NCBI GenBank assembly: GCA_014885115.2
Contig: WKLE02001329.1
Location: 1-64,000 of the forward strand
Length of the DNA stretch: 64,000 nucleotides
From: Asterionellopsis glacialis
Taxonomy: Eukaryota > Bacillariophyta > Plagiogrammaphyceae > Rhaphoneidales > Asterionellopsidaceae
Direction: 5' to 3'
The notes under the pieces were generated by a model. The model searched no databases, had not been told where the DNA came from, and worked only from the letters and a program-made list of their open reading frames with translations. Of this stretch, positions 10,394-20,661 are shown piece after piece. Made by a program: the position numbers and the translations under genes. How positions within the stretch are numbered: the stretch's first letter is position 1; every line of letters starts with the position of its first letter.

Positions 10394-11602
10394 ATGCGAA
10401 GGAGAATATCAGAAACCGCACGTCCAGTAGCCCAAGATAACTTGAAAGAAACAGAGATGAATTACAGCCATGGCGAGCCGAGCAATTTTTTCCAGAGATT
10501 GTGGTTGCTGATACTCAAGATAATCCATACAATACTTGCTTGGCTTCAAACTACGTTTGGTTCCTCAACACACATCACTCTTGATACAGGTCTTCAAGTA
10601 AGAATCGGCAAACAAATTGCGGAAGGTGGATTTAGTTTTGTGTTTGAGGCTCATGGGATTGAAAGTGACAGTGACACAACGTATGCTCTCAAACGAGCAA
10701 ATTGTATGGATGATGAAACTTTGCAACTCTGTCGGAGAGAGGCCGGTGTACATCGATCAGTTCGCCATCCCAACTTGATGCCACTCTTGGGGATGTCTGT
10801 TCTAAAGGACGGGCCGTCTAGTCGCGTATGTTACATGGTTTTCCCCTATGTTCCGCACTCTCTTCGTGCCGAGGTAAATCGGAGAGTCTTGAGTGAATCA
10901 ACTCCACCGCGTCCCTTCACGGAAATGAAAGCTCTACAACTCTTTTCGGGGATACTTTACGGCGTTCAAGTCATGCATAATTCCAACTACTCTCATCGAG
11001 ATATCAAACTTGAAAACATATTACTCAAGGAAGACCATTCAACGATCAAGCCTATTCTGATGGATTTTGGATCGGTCGGACCGCTGACGCAACAAATCAA
11101 AACTCGACGACAGGTATTGGAATTAACAGAACATGCAGCACAACATACAACCTTCCCCTACCGTCCACCAGAATTATTGGAGGGTGGTGTACGAGCGGGT
11201 GATGAGGAAATAGATTTTGCCAAGGTAGATGTTTGGTCGTTGGGGTGTGTGTTATTTGCCATGTTCTTTGGGTCATCTCCATTTGAAATTGAATTTCGAA
11301 GACCATCGGGACAAATCCGTATCGTGGAATGTGGTCACTTGCGAATTCTTGGAGACCTGCCGGTCCCCCCAGTCCAAGCGGATGCAGCAGACTGGGTTTC
11401 TCCACAGACATTTCAAATTATGCAATGGATGCTAGACAAGGATCGTACAAAACGACCTGATTTGGACGATGTCATTGAGAAGGTAGAGAGTCGAATTAAG
11501 GAGCTGGGTGGTCAGATTGTTAGAGCTGAGCATGACGATTCGCTTGATCAAGATAGCGATCTTGAAGATCTTCTCGGAAACCATCGAGATTTTGGAGTAT
11601 AG
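10394..11602 (+). CDS. Ser/Thr protein kinase, STK16/NAK-like
   Basis: A single-exon frame of 402 residues with a complete kinase domain from about 68 to 370. The glycine loop is IAEGGFSFVFE (75-85), the GGFS form typical of the NAK/STK16 group. The ATP lysine is K100, the catalytic loop HRDIKLEN (201-208), the Mg-binding DFG 224-226, and the APE equivalent PPE near 257. A hydrophobic segment (about 37-52) precedes the domain and may contact membrane, which would fit the membrane-associated STK16 family. An alternative start is M22. It converges with the ThiO-like gene, 112 bp away. The substrate is unknown. Confidence 0.85.
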   Translation: MRRRISETARPVAQDNLKETEMNYSHGEPSNFFQRLWLLILKIIHTILAWLQTTFGSSTHITLDTGLQVRIGKQIAEGGFSFVFEAHGIESDSDTTYALKRANCMDDETLQLCRREAGVHRSVRHPNLMPLLGMSVLKDGPSSRVCYMVFPYVPHSLRAEVNRRVLSESTPPRPFTEMKALQLFSGILYGVQVMHNSNYSHRDIKLENILLKEDHSTIKPILMDFGSVGPLTQQIKTRRQVLELTEHAAQHTTFPYRPPELLEGGVRAGDEEIDFAKVDVWSLGCVLFAMFFGSSPFEIEFRRPSGQIRIVECGHLRILGDLPVPPVQADAADWVSPQTFQIMQWMLDKDRTKRPDLDDVIEKVESRIKELGGQIVRAEHDDSLDQDSDLEDLLGNHRDFGV

Positions 11603-11714
11603 AGCAAAAGGCAGAAAAAGAAACCGACATCAGGAATTCGTGGGACGCATAATTAAAAAATGCCTCTATAATGCCTTCCTTTGTTGAAATCTATGTTTTA
11701 GCACTTAAAATTTT

Positions 11715-14615
11715 CTAAATGTCTTTCATTTTTTGGGCACCAATTTCGTTTATATCGATTGCTGATTGACCAAGTCGATTTCTGCGACGAGCGGCTTGCA
11801 TGGCTTGTAATTCTTCATCGCGGCTTTGCCTTGAATTTGCATTTTGAATTACCGTATACCCATCAAATGTTTTCTCGTTATATTCCTCTTCTTCTCCTGA
11901 ATCAGAACCTTGAGCTTCAGAGGACGTTTCTGTAAAATCGGTGGTACTGTCTACATCGACCTTTGGAGATTGTTCTGCTTTTTCAGTTGCAAGTTTTCGG
12001 TTGAACTCTTCCGGAGAAGTGTAAGGTGGAACCTCACGCTCTTCTCCAGTTTCACTATCGACATGGTATATTCGGAACCCCGGGTCTGGTCGCTCATCTG
12101 GCTGTGCTTCTGGTAACTCAACAGTTTGGCTCGCCTTGTTTGATCGTATTTGCTCGTAAATATTGTTCAAATCGGAATTGCCAACGGAATCATCCGCCTT
12201 CGTCTCACTGGTTTCTGCAACAGAAGATTGCACGCCCGAAAATGTTTTATCTTCGCCTACGTGAAAGAACTGGTCTTCATCCAAATTCAGTCCACCTGAC
12301 GCTCCAACACGATTCTTGATACGAGCTTCGCGCTGAGCCTTTGCAATATCTTCAGCGGTGGAACCGTCAACAGCATCCTCGATGTCTTGATAACCATTGA
12401 AAGCAGAATCATCAGGTTCTTCTTTTACACTATTTGATGAAATCATCTCCGGGGATGACCCTGACGGTGCCGTACTTTCGGTAGAGGATGCCTTTTCATC
12501 TGCAAGTTGTTGTTCAAATGCCTGTGGAGATGTATACGGGGGGACCATTCGTTCTTCACCAGTTTCAGAATCTACCCGATAAATGCGGAATCCAGGGTCA
12601 GGCTTTTCTTCAGTTCCTTCCTCGGGCATATCATATCCTTGCGATGCCTTGTTACTCTGGATCTTTTGATAAATAGACGAAAGATCCCCATCAGTTGTAG
12701 TGGAAGGTTTTTCCACCACTTCGTCACCACTCTCTATACTTGAGCCTGACACAGTAATTGCGTCCGGTGATCCTTCAAATGGAGTCGCTAATGCTGCCTG
12801 TAACGATGGAACTGGCTGACTGCTTGATTGAGAAGATGCTTCGTCTTCCTTTTTTGGAACGCCAGCTTTGCCCTTACTACTATCATCCCCGCTACTGAAT
12901 GCGCCGGCATCCTGTTTACCCATTTGAGCAGCCCGCTCAAGAGCATCGTCTCCCGAATCATCGCCCCACAAGGCAGCGCGATCTTTTTGCCGTTCAGCGG
13001 CTGCTGAAGTTGCCGTCGAGTATGACCCAAGTTCAGTTCCAACAGCTGCTGAAACACCAACACCAGTCGTTCGCTTATGGATAGGATGCATAGATGCAGC
13101 GTATCGGGCATTGGCTGCAAGCTTCGCCCCTCCTCCCGGTGAAGTGAACCGATCCCAGGCAAAAGCATCCAACAAAGTCTGATCTTCCTCTGCCAGTTCC
13201 AAGCCACTCAAACATGCAGCGAGAAGCTGACCCGTCTTGGGGGCAAGCAAAACTCCATTTCTCCAGTAACCTCCAGCCAGAAACATATTTTCCCAGGGTG
13301 TTTTACCGATAATTGGTCCTTTGTCGGGAGTTGTGGGGCGCAAGCCTACCCAGCTTTCTTCCATAGGCAAGTCTGCCAAACCTGGAACTAGTTGGAGTGC
13401 ATGAGACATGCAATGAATCAAACCTGCGGGTGTCACATTCGAATCGTACGATCCTGCTTCAACAGTGGCTCCAACAACAATACGACCATCTGCTTTCGGA
13501 ACAATGTAAGAATCTTGAGCGAAGAGGACGCGGCGGAGGATTGGAGGGCGGTCAGCTGGCATACGTAGACTGAATGATTGCCCTTTGTGTGATTCAATAG
13601 GTACCGGAAGCAACTGTCTCATCCATGCGCCGTTTGCAATTAAGCATGACTTGGTAGCAATGTATTTCCCATTCTTCAATTTCAGCCCCCTGCAAGTCTT
13701 ATCAATGAGATCAAGGGAAGTCACCTCATAGCCCGGACCATTAAGAAATTGAACTCCAGCAGCAACACAGGCTGCACGTAAACTGCAGGTCAAACGGCGG
13801 GCATCCACACTGGCATCTTCCGGAAACCACCATCCTCCAACTACATCGGGGTGAAGATTTGGTTCGAGTTCTCTCGCTTGTGTTGCGTCTAACCAAGTTG
13901 CTGTACCTGCTTCTTCGGGTGGTGCCCAGGTAGCGACCGAGTCACCTGCAAAAGCAGGTGCTAGAAAGCCTCCTGCAGCGACGTATCCGACTGACCATGG
14001 TTCATTCTCATCTGTACCCAGAGTTTTCGAAAGATATTCTTTTCCCTCTTCGTCTTGTGCAAGTGTCTCTACTAAGTCTACAAAGTCAGTGTAGAGTCGT
14101 CGACTAGCCAAGCATAAATCAAGTAGGGGTCCCATTGGCAAACGTTCTGATTGGGGTGCCAGCATACCAGCAGCAGCAAAACTTGCAACAGCAGTTTTTC
14201 GCGTAGATTCCTCGTGTGTTTCACGTTCGACAATTGTAACTTGGCGGTCCGGGGCCATTTGAGTTGTGTAGAGAGCTGCTGATAACCCAGCGAGGCCACC
14301 ACCTACAATTACTATATCTTTGTATTGCGTACGTTTACTCCTAATAGGTGTAGTCAAAGAAGCGTTTGGGGGAGGCGAGGCGGAACCTAAAGAAGCTGCG
14401 GAAGTTTCCTGTGATTTTGACTGGCCGAACTCTGAAGCCCCATCAAAGAAAATTCCACCACCTTGCCCTGCACTAAAAGATGACATGGACAAACTTGACT
14501 TGCTTGAGCTGGCCAAATGTCCTTTTCGCCGTATTGATGGGGTTATGATAAAAGCTTCCGAGAAGCGACACGCGCAGCATCCTGTCAGAGTTACCAAAAA
14601 AGTGTGCATACGCAT
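11715..14615 (-). CDS. ThiO-like FAD-dependent glycine oxidase, plastid-targeted, with tail repeats
   Basis: An FAD-dependent oxidoreductase of the DAO family, closest in pattern to glycine oxidase ThiO, which supplies dehydroglycine for thiazole synthesis. Starting at 14615 gives 966 residues. The dinucleotide-binding motif DIVIVGGGLAGLSAAL lies at about 100-115, and the C-terminal DAO signature GPIIG...GGYWRNGVLLAPKTG follows near 430-465. The frame is open back to an ATG at 14741, but 14615 (or 14609) gives a proper leader, MRMHTFLVTLTG...SEAF, with the phenylalanine of diatom plastid leaders. After the oxidase, about 430 residues are acidic and low in complexity. They contain two copies of a module with PDPGFRIY.VDSETGEER and PPYTSP, about 510 bp apart. 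Diatom plastid genomes usually keep thiG and thiS, so a nuclear ThiO makes sense; the exact substrate is inferred. Confidence 0.8.
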   Translation of the reverse strand: MRMHTFLVTLTGCCACRFSEAFIITPSIRRKGHLASSSKSSLSMSSFSAGQGGGIFFDGASEFGQSKSQETSAASLGSASPPPNASLTTPIRSKRTQYKDIVIVGGGLAGLSAALYTTQMAPDRQVTIVERETHEESTRKTAVASFAAAGMLAPQSERLPMGPLLDLCLASRRLYTDFVDLVETLAQDEEGKEYLSKTLGTDENEPWSVGYVAAGGFLAPAFAGDSVATWAPPEEAGTATWLDATQARELEPNLHPDVVGGWWFPEDASVDARRLTCSLRAACVAAGVQFLNGPGYEVTSLDLIDKTCRGLKLKNGKYIATKSCLIANGAWMRQLLPVPIESHKGQSFSLRMPADRPPILRRVLFAQDSYIVPKADGRIVVGATVEAGSYDSNVTPAGLIHCMSHALQLVPGLADLPMEESWVGLRPTTPDKGPIIGKTPWENMFLAGGYWRNGVLLAPKTGQLLAACLSGLELAEEDQTLLDAFAWDRFTSPGGGAKLAANARYAASMHPIHKRTTGVGVSAAVGTELGSYSTATSAAAERQKDRAALWGDDSGDDALERAAQMGKQDAGAFSSGDDSSKGKAGVPKKEDEASSQSSSQPVPSLQAALATPFEGSPDAITVSGSSIESGDEVVEKPSTTTDGDLSSIYQKIQSNKASQGYDMPEEGTEEKPDPGFRIYRVDSETGEERMVPPYTSPQAFEQQLADEKASSTESTAPSGSSPEMISSNSVKEEPDDSAFNGYQDIEDAVDGSTAEDIAKAQREARIKNRVGASGGLNLDEDQFFHVGEDKTFSGVQSSVAETSETKADDSVGNSDLNNIYEQIRSNKASQTVELPEAQPDERPDPGFRIYHVDSETGEEREVPPYTSPEEFNRKLATEKAEQSPKVDVDSTTDFTETSSEAQGSDSGEEEEYNEKTFDGYTVIQNANSRQSRDEELQAMQAARRRNRLGQSAIDINEIGAQKMKDI

Positions 14616-15738
14616 CTTCCTCAGGCACCGAAAGTAATCCCCAAAAATTGTATTAAAAAAAGGTTGTTGGCAATTTTCCTTCTCTCTGATATCTGCCTTG
14701 TCAAAGTCAGACGCTTTTGGGATGAGATTATTTCTCTTCACTAGATCGCAATTTATAATGATTTGAGATACTATGTGCTAATGGCAGAGAAAGTAAGATC
14801 GGATCGCCGATGCGTTTTGGAAGATTCTCTTTGCCGGCTTTCATTATTTGACATGATGTGTTCTTGATGGCTCTTTCTGCGCAAGCTGAAGAAGGGGAGA
14901 AGCGACGGCAGACGTCGGCAGAAGGCGTGGCTGCGTGGCTCTTATCATGTATCGCAAACTCTGCGCCGTACCAGTACCGTACCAAGTACTACTGCTAGTA
15001 CCTAGTACGATCGCATACTTAATGTGACGTTGGACTGCTCGCTTTCCTAATCAGACTTTGACTTACGTCACATTGTATTGTGAAAGGACAAGAGAATGAA
15101 TACCCGGTACCCCCCCTGAGAAGTGTTACCTGTTATGATTGGATGCCATGGATGGACGGTTGCGGGTGGGTAGGATAGAAATGGGCTGGGAGAGCAGCCA
15201 GCATACCACTTATTATACCTTTTATACGTCCTAGAGAATGAAGGTACCAGGTACAAATGATATTGTGCCTTCTAAAAATGCTACTAAAGGTCCTACTTAT
15301 TGTCAGCAAGTACTAAAAATATACCTTTGTGCTCCGCATAAGAAGCTTTCCATTGTTTTTATTTTACTCGAGGATTTATCTACTTCACATCTACAGTAAA
15401 CTTAAATAGACAAAAGTACGTACTAGATATATTATATTTAGTACACACCCACTGACTATGGACCGTTGCATTTTTGTTCTTCTTTTTAATAATACTTTCT
15501 GTGCAATAGCATTTTCTTCAGTATCATACACTGTACAGGTACAATCCACATTTAAAAAACCTTTGGCCCGACACCTTCATATCTACTATAGTCTACTGTA
15601 GCTTAGACCTCCATCCGTCATTACCACGAATGAATCATCGGGACTATTCAGTGTTCTCGTACCAACATCTCTGTCAGTCGATTCTCATGCGATCACCACT
15701 GTTTTCCTTGACATTGTCAGAGAGAACATATCTCCGCC
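14616..15738. other. divergent intergenic region, ThiO-like and ABC transporter genes
   Basis: This 1.1-kb region separates two divergent genes. It has many GTAC-rich words (for example GGTACCAGGTAC at 15243-15254) and an inverted pair of TGACGT sites. No coding frame is supportable. Confidence 0.45.
15025..15070. promoter_or_regulatory. inverted TGACGT pair
   Basis: TGACGT at 15025-15030 and its inverse ACGTCA at 15065-15070 lie 34 bp apart, between two divergent genes. TGACGT elements of this kind are the CO2/cAMP-responsive bZIP sites described for the Phaeodactylum ptca1 promoter. Whether they act here is inference. Confidence 0.35.
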
Positions 15739-18700
15739 ATGGGAAATCAAACAGATTCAATCGTAACCGACGGTAATTCTTCAGGGGATAAATCAAAATG
15801 TGAGGTCTCCAACGAGATAGAATTGTTAGATGTCGGTTCTACCACAAAAGAGGATTCGTCTGAATCGACAGCACTTGACTTTCCGCCAAATCCTATGTTA
15901 GAGGCATCAATCTTGTCTAGATTGCTATTTCAATGGCCGTACAAGTTGCTTGAATTAGGGATGCAACGCCCCCTTGCGCAAATTGACATGCCTCAGATTG
16001 CAGTGGAGGACAGTTCATCCATAAATAGACAGTTCTTTGAAGATTTGTGGCGAAAGGAACTTACAAAGCATCCAGAAAAGCCCAGTCTTCATAGAGCTAT
16101 TTTAATTGACTTCGTTAAGAGTCTCTGGTACATTCAACCGCTTCAATGTGCTTCGACGGTAGCCAAAGTAGTGCAGGCTGTAGCATTGGGATGTCTAATA
16201 GAAACATTTGAATCAGAATCGGAGTTAGAAAATGGTTTTGTATGGGCCACCGCTATTGTGGCTTGTTCCATAATCATTTTGTTTGAACATCACCACGTAT
16301 TCTTCGCAACCTGGCGTAAGGGATTGCAACTACGCATTGCTTCAGTCGCTGCAATTTATGCAAAGTCAATGAGATTGTCATCTACGGGATCATCTTCCGT
16401 ATCTTCGGGGCAAATCATGAATTTAGCTAGCAACGATGTGGAGCGGTTTCTACTTGGAGCTCTGTTTTTTTTTTACCTTTTCTGGGCACCAGCTCAATCG
16501 ATAGCAATTCTAGGAGTAGGGTGGAGTATCCTAGGATCTGCTTTTGGTGCAGGCTTTGCTCTGCTCATGGTTGTGGTGGTCCCCCTTCAATTCAAGTTCA
16601 CCTATGAATTTGCTAAATGTCGCTCCAAAATAGCTGCCATTACCGATAAACGCGTTACGCTTGTATCCCAAGCTGTCTACGGCGTAAGAGTAATGAAGAT
16701 GAACGGGTGGGAAAATCAGTTTGAAGATCGAATTAAAGTAATTCGAAAGCAAGAAGTGGCTGAAATTTGGAAAGCTAGTCGTTTGAAGGCTCTCGATGAA
16801 ACGCTTTTCTTTTCTGCGAATGTGGTAATTCCCATTTTTATTTTCGTAGTTCACTTGTATTTGGGTGGCTCACTTACCCCTCGTACAGTCTTCACGACAC
16901 TCTCCCTGATTAATGTGGTACAATTAGAAATGACGAAACATGTTTCTCTCGCAGTTGTTGGTGCTTCAGAGTGCCATGTGTCGATTTCACGGATTCAGAA
17001 ATTTTTGGAAGGCCCTGAAATGAGAAGCTCAGCTGACAACAGGGCTGCTCAGGACAAGAGTATGATTGTTTCGGGTGAATTAGAGCATCTCCCCACAACA
17101 ACCATGGATGAAACAGACTGTATCAGAGTATCACTCGAAAATGTTACCTGTTACTGGAATGGGGTTTCCTCGAACGAGAAAGATAGTGCATTGTCGGAAG
17201 ACGGAGATACCCCGGCCTTGGTGCATGCTCTCGATAGTGTCACACTAGACATGAAAAAGGGTGAATTAACTTGTATCATTGGAACTGTAGGTAGTGGAAA
17301 ATCTGCTCTTCTCCAGGCCATTGTTGGGGAACTTCCTGTGAGCTCTGGGACTCTCAAACTTCGCTACAAAAGACTTGCCTACGCTGCGCAAGATCCATGG
17401 ATCATGGACGGAAGTGTCAAGGATAACATTCTCATGGGTTTAGAAATGGATACCGCTTGGTATGCTCAGGTAGTGAAAGCTTGTGGGCTTAACGTGGATT
17501 TCTTGCAATTTAGAAATGGCGACGAGACAATCGTTGGGGACCGTGGTGTTCAATGTAGTGGTGGGCAACGGGCTCGCATTGGTCTTGCACGTGCGCTTTA
17601 TCGCGACTCAGATATTCTAGTTTGTGATGATCCCCTATCTGCTGTTGACTCAAAGGTTGGTCGTATTCTCTTTAATGAAGCTATTCTTGGCCTCGGTGTA
17701 AATCGGGGGAAATGCGTTATTCTTACTACTCACCAACACCAATATATCGGAGAGTACCGCTGTGTTTTGATGGTTAATGGGAGAATAGAATGCCTTGGAA
17801 GCTATAAAGAATGTGTCGCCGCTTCTGGAGGGAAGCTCACTACCCGTACTCAGGACAGTAGTGTCGAGAATCTTGCTCTTCTTGAGCAAGATGCCCAAAA
17901 AAAGATAAAGTCTGCGAAGGAAGCACTTGAATCTAAGGAAGATGGAGTTATAGGTGGCAACGCGAAGGACGATGACAAAGAAATGAATGTCACTGGCCTA
18001 GTGAAACTAGAAACATTTGCAAATTACGCTAAAGCTATGGGTGGAGTTTGGCTTGGATTGTCTTTGCTATTCTATTTTGGAATAACGCAAGCGGTATCCC
18101 TAATGTCAATTGTCTTCATTGGGCGGTGGGCCGAAAGGCCTGATGAAGAACAAAAATCTTGGGACATTATGGGCGTAATCATTGGTCTTGGTGTTGCTGT
18201 TGTCTTCCTTTCTTTCACTCGGGCGTTGATAAGCTTTCACTTTACCCTCAAGGCATCCCGGACTCTACACGACCGCATGACAGCATCTGTGCTAAAAGCC
18301 AAGATTGCTTTCTTCGACACAAATCCAATGGGGCGTATTTTAAATCGATTTTCAGCCGATGTTGGTAGCAACGACGACATGTTGCCGCAAACGCTGTTTG
18401 ATTTCCTAATGATAGCATTCATAGTTCTCGGTGCCCTTGTAGCTGCGATTACGGTCTTGCCATTTGTTTTGTTGGTATTCCCACCTATTATCTGGTACTT
18501 CGTTCGAGTTCGGAAGATATTTGTTACCACGACACGGGAAGTGAAACGCATCGAGGGAATCGCCCGATCTCCCATCTTTGCCATGATGAGTGAAGCCATT
18601 AGTGGTATTGCGACCATTCGAGCCAACGCCACCCTTTCCTTCTTCCGGAGAAAATTTGAAACAGTGCAGGATGATCATACCAGAGCTTCCTTTGCATTTG

Positions 18701-19800
18701 TTGCTAGTTCACGGTGGGTTGGATTTCGAATGGATGCCCTTATGGTACTTTTCTCATCAGTCGCAACGTATCTCGCAGTGTTATTTGACCAACAAGGCTG
18801 GTTTGGTGTTGATCCAGCAGTATTAGGATTGAGTCTTACCATGCTGATGCAGCTAGCAGGTCTTTTTCAGTGGTGCATTCGTCAGAGCGCGGAAGTTGTC
18901 AATCTAATGGTTGGAGTTGAACGAGTCTTGGGCTTTGGTGATTTGCCTTCGGAAGCGGCATTCGTCAAGGATGTACCGGATAAAGCTTTGCTCAAGCAGA
19001 ACTGGCCACATGAGGGATCACTCGAAGTTAAGGGATTTTCGTGTAGATACCGTCCCAATCTACCACTTTCATTGAAAAATCTTAGTTTATCTATTCAACC
19101 AGGCCACCGAGTTGGTGTTGTGGGTAGGACAGGCTCAGGCAAGTCAACCCTCGTGCAAGCATTGTTCCGTTTGTTGGAAGCGGATGATGGCTGTATCGAA
19201 ATCGATGGTGTCAACATTGCTGATCTTGGTCTGCATACACTTCGATCCAAAATGAGTGTGATTCCGCAGCTTCCAGTTCTCTTTAGTGGTTGCACAGTCC
19301 GAGAAAACCTCGATCCATTCTCGAAGCACCCGGACGAATCTATTCGAGAGGCCTTGCGTGATGTGCACATGGAAGATGCAATATTGCGCGAGTTGCCCAT
19401 GGGGTGGAATAGCATGGTGACTGAAAACGGTTCCAACTTTTCCGTAGGACAAAGGCAACTCTTATGTTTGGCACGAGCCATTTTGAACAAAAACAAGATA
19501 CTACTACTGGACGAGCCCACCGCGAATGTGGACTCGCGCACGGATGAGCTACTACAAGAGGCACTTCAAAAGCAATTCAAGGGGTCGACCATTATCGCTG
19601 TGGCCCATCGTTTGGATACGATTATTGATTATGATCGAATTGTCGTATTGGGTCATGGAGAGCTACTAGAATACGGAGCACCTGCAGATTTGTTGCAAAA
19701 TCCGAATGGACACTTTTCATCCATGGTGAGGGATACAGGAGAAGTTATGGAGCAGGAATTAAAGCTCAAAGCAGAGCAAGCATCTAAAATTAATACATAG
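15739..19800 (+). CDS. ABC transporter, ABCC (MRP) subfamily, full-length
   Basis: A single-exon frame of 1353 residues encoding a full ABC exporter with two membrane domains and two nucleotide-binding domains, and no extra N-terminal TMD0, as in the short MRPs. Membrane segments cluster at about 130-430 and 755-1060. NBD1 has Walker A GTVGSGKSALL (about 515), signature CSGGQRARIGLARAL (about 605) and Walker B DILVCDDPLSAVDS. NBD2 has Walker A GRTGSGKSTLV (about 1129), signature FSVGQRQLLCLARAIL (about 1233) and Walker B LLLDEPTANVD. NBD1 has Asp where NBD2 has the catalytic Glu, the usual asymmetry of the subfamily. It probably exports conjugates or organic anions across the vacuolar or plasma membrane; the substrate cannot be told. 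Confidence 0.93.
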   Translation: MGNQTDSIVTDGNSSGDKSKCEVSNEIELLDVGSTTKEDSSESTALDFPPNPMLEASILSRLLFQWPYKLLELGMQRPLAQIDMPQIAVEDSSSINRQFFEDLWRKELTKHPEKPSLHRAILIDFVKSLWYIQPLQCASTVAKVVQAVALGCLIETFESESELENGFVWATAIVACSIIILFEHHHVFFATWRKGLQLRIASVAAIYAKSMRLSSTGSSSVSSGQIMNLASNDVERFLLGALFFFYLFWAPAQSIAILGVGWSILGSAFGAGFALLMVVVVPLQFKFTYEFAKCRSKIAAITDKRVTLVSQAVYGVRVMKMNGWENQFEDRIKVIRKQEVAEIWKASRLKALDETLFFSANVVIPIFIFVVHLYLGGSLTPRTVFTTLSLINVVQLEMTKHVSLAVVGASECHVSISRIQKFLEGPEMRSSADNRAAQDKSMIVSGELEHLPTTTMDETDCIRVSLENVTCYWNGVSSNEKDSALSEDGDTPALVHALDSVTLDMKKGELTCIIGTVGSGKSALLQAIVGELPVSSGTLKLRYKRLAYAAQDPWIMDGSVKDNILMGLEMDTAWYAQVVKACGLNVDFLQFRNGDETIVGDRGVQCSGGQRARIGLARALYRDSDILVCDDPLSAVDSKVGRILFNEAILGLGVNRGKCVILTTHQHQYIGEYRCVLMVNGRIECLGSYKECVAASGGKLTTRTQDSSVENLALLEQDAQKKIKSAKEALESKEDGVIGGNAKDDDKEMNVTGLVKLETFANYAKAMGGVWLGLSLLFYFGITQAVSLMSIVFIGRWAERPDEEQKSWDIMGVIIGLGVAVVFLSFTRALISFHFTLKASRTLHDRMTASVLKAKIAFFDTNPMGRILNRFSADVGSNDDMLPQTLFDFLMIAFIVLGALVAAITVLPFVLLVFPPIIWYFVRVRKIFVTTTREVKRIEGIARSPIFAMMSEAISGIATIRANATLSFFRRKFETVQDDHTRASFAFVASSRWVGFRMDALMVLFSSVATYLAVLFDQQGWFGVDPAVLGLSLTMLMQLAGLFQWCIRQSAEVVNLMVGVERVLGFGDLPSEAAFVKDVPDKALLKQNWPHEGSLEVKGFSCRYRPNLPLSLKNLSLSIQPGHRVGVVGRTGSGKSTLVQALFRLLEADDGCIEIDGVNIADLGLHTLRSKMSVIPQLPVLFSGCTVRENLDPFSKHPDESIREALRDVHMEDAILRELPMGWNSMVTENGSNFSVGQRQLLCLARAILNKNKILLLDEPTANVDSRTDELLQEALQKQFKGSTIIAVAHRLDTIIDYDRIVVLGHGELLEYGAPADLLQNPNGHFSSMVRDTGEVMEQELKLKAEQASKINT

Positions 19801-19980
19801 ACAACATGAATAAGAGAAAGAACTTAAACGCACAGAATTTGCTTTGATTACAAGATATTTTTCCAGTCGCGCAGGACATTGAATATGTACACGTCCGACC
19901 TTGACGTGAAAGAAGTCTGTGGTATACTTCAGTTTACTGATTAAGCACTACTTCTTAAGTGCTTTTTATTGTTGAAGAAA

Positions 19981-20598
19981 TCACATTCGATGGAAGATGA
20001 ATTGAGGAAGATCCTCTTTCGGCATACCAAAGTCAGTAAGCAAAGCCGACAATTCTAGATAAGTTCGCGGTGCAATGTTGATGAGAACATTCATACTAGC
20101 ACGACGCGACATATTTTCGCCGGCATCCAAAATAAGCCATTGTTGGTCTAACAAACGATCAAGGCATTCCTCTGCCTGTTCCATTCCAACCTTTCCTGTG
20201 TGGGGATCAGGAAGATCCGTTCTTAGGTTAATTAGATCCATTCGAGAAGCTGCTCCCGACACTAATTTCTCGAGGATTTGGCGGATGTAAGCAAGTTGGT
20301 GAGGATTAAACTCGTGTTTAAACGATGCCTTGGCAACTGAATCTGCATGCTGATTGATAATGGCGTGAAACCGTTGGTTAGTTCCGCCTGATGTCATCGA
20401 CACAGTGGCGATTTCGAGTGCAAAATCAGACGTAAGTCGATGGTTCATTTCTCGGAAGCATTGTTCCATGGGGCGACCTGTTTCATCCAGTTCCTCGTGC
20501 AAAGCTTTCGCCTCGTCATCTCTCATCACATGTTGCGCTAGAAGACGTTGGAGAAATAGCTTTTGTCCTGTGGGAAGAGCAGCGTCAGAGGCCGTCAT
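19981..20598 (-). CDS. Nse1-like SMC5/6 subunit lacking the RING
   Basis: Starting at M22 of the longest frame (20598; the frame is open to 20661) gives 205 residues. The order of segments matches the Nse1 family: an N-terminal helix (LFLQRLLAQHVM), a Thr/Ser-rich strand before a helix (ATVSMTS), the helix pair around IRQILEKLVSG, and a winged-helix half (AEECLDRLLDQQWLI). A final helix (RTYLELSALL) sits where Nse1 is followed by its RING. Nse1 belongs to the SMC5/6 genome-maintenance complex and normally ends in a Zn-binding RING that works with Nse3. Here the protein stops eleven residues after DFGMPKE and no cysteine-rich frame follows. The assignment is by pattern only. It converges with the ABC transporter gene, 180 bp away. 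Confidence 0.6.
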   Translation of the reverse strand: MTASDAALPTGQKLFLQRLLAQHVMRDDEAKALHEELDETGRPMEQCFREMNHRLTSDFALEIATVSMTSGGTNQRFHAIINQHADSVAKASFKHEFNPHQLAYIRQILEKLVSGAASRMDLINLRTDLPDPHTGKVGMEQAEECLDRLLDQQWLILDAGENMSRRASMNVLINIAPRTYLELSALLTDFGMPKEDLPQFIFHRM

Positions 20599-20661
20599 GA
20601 TAGAAAAACCACGAATTTCAAAGAAGTGAAGTTCGGAGGGAAATGAAAAGACCGTTGACAA

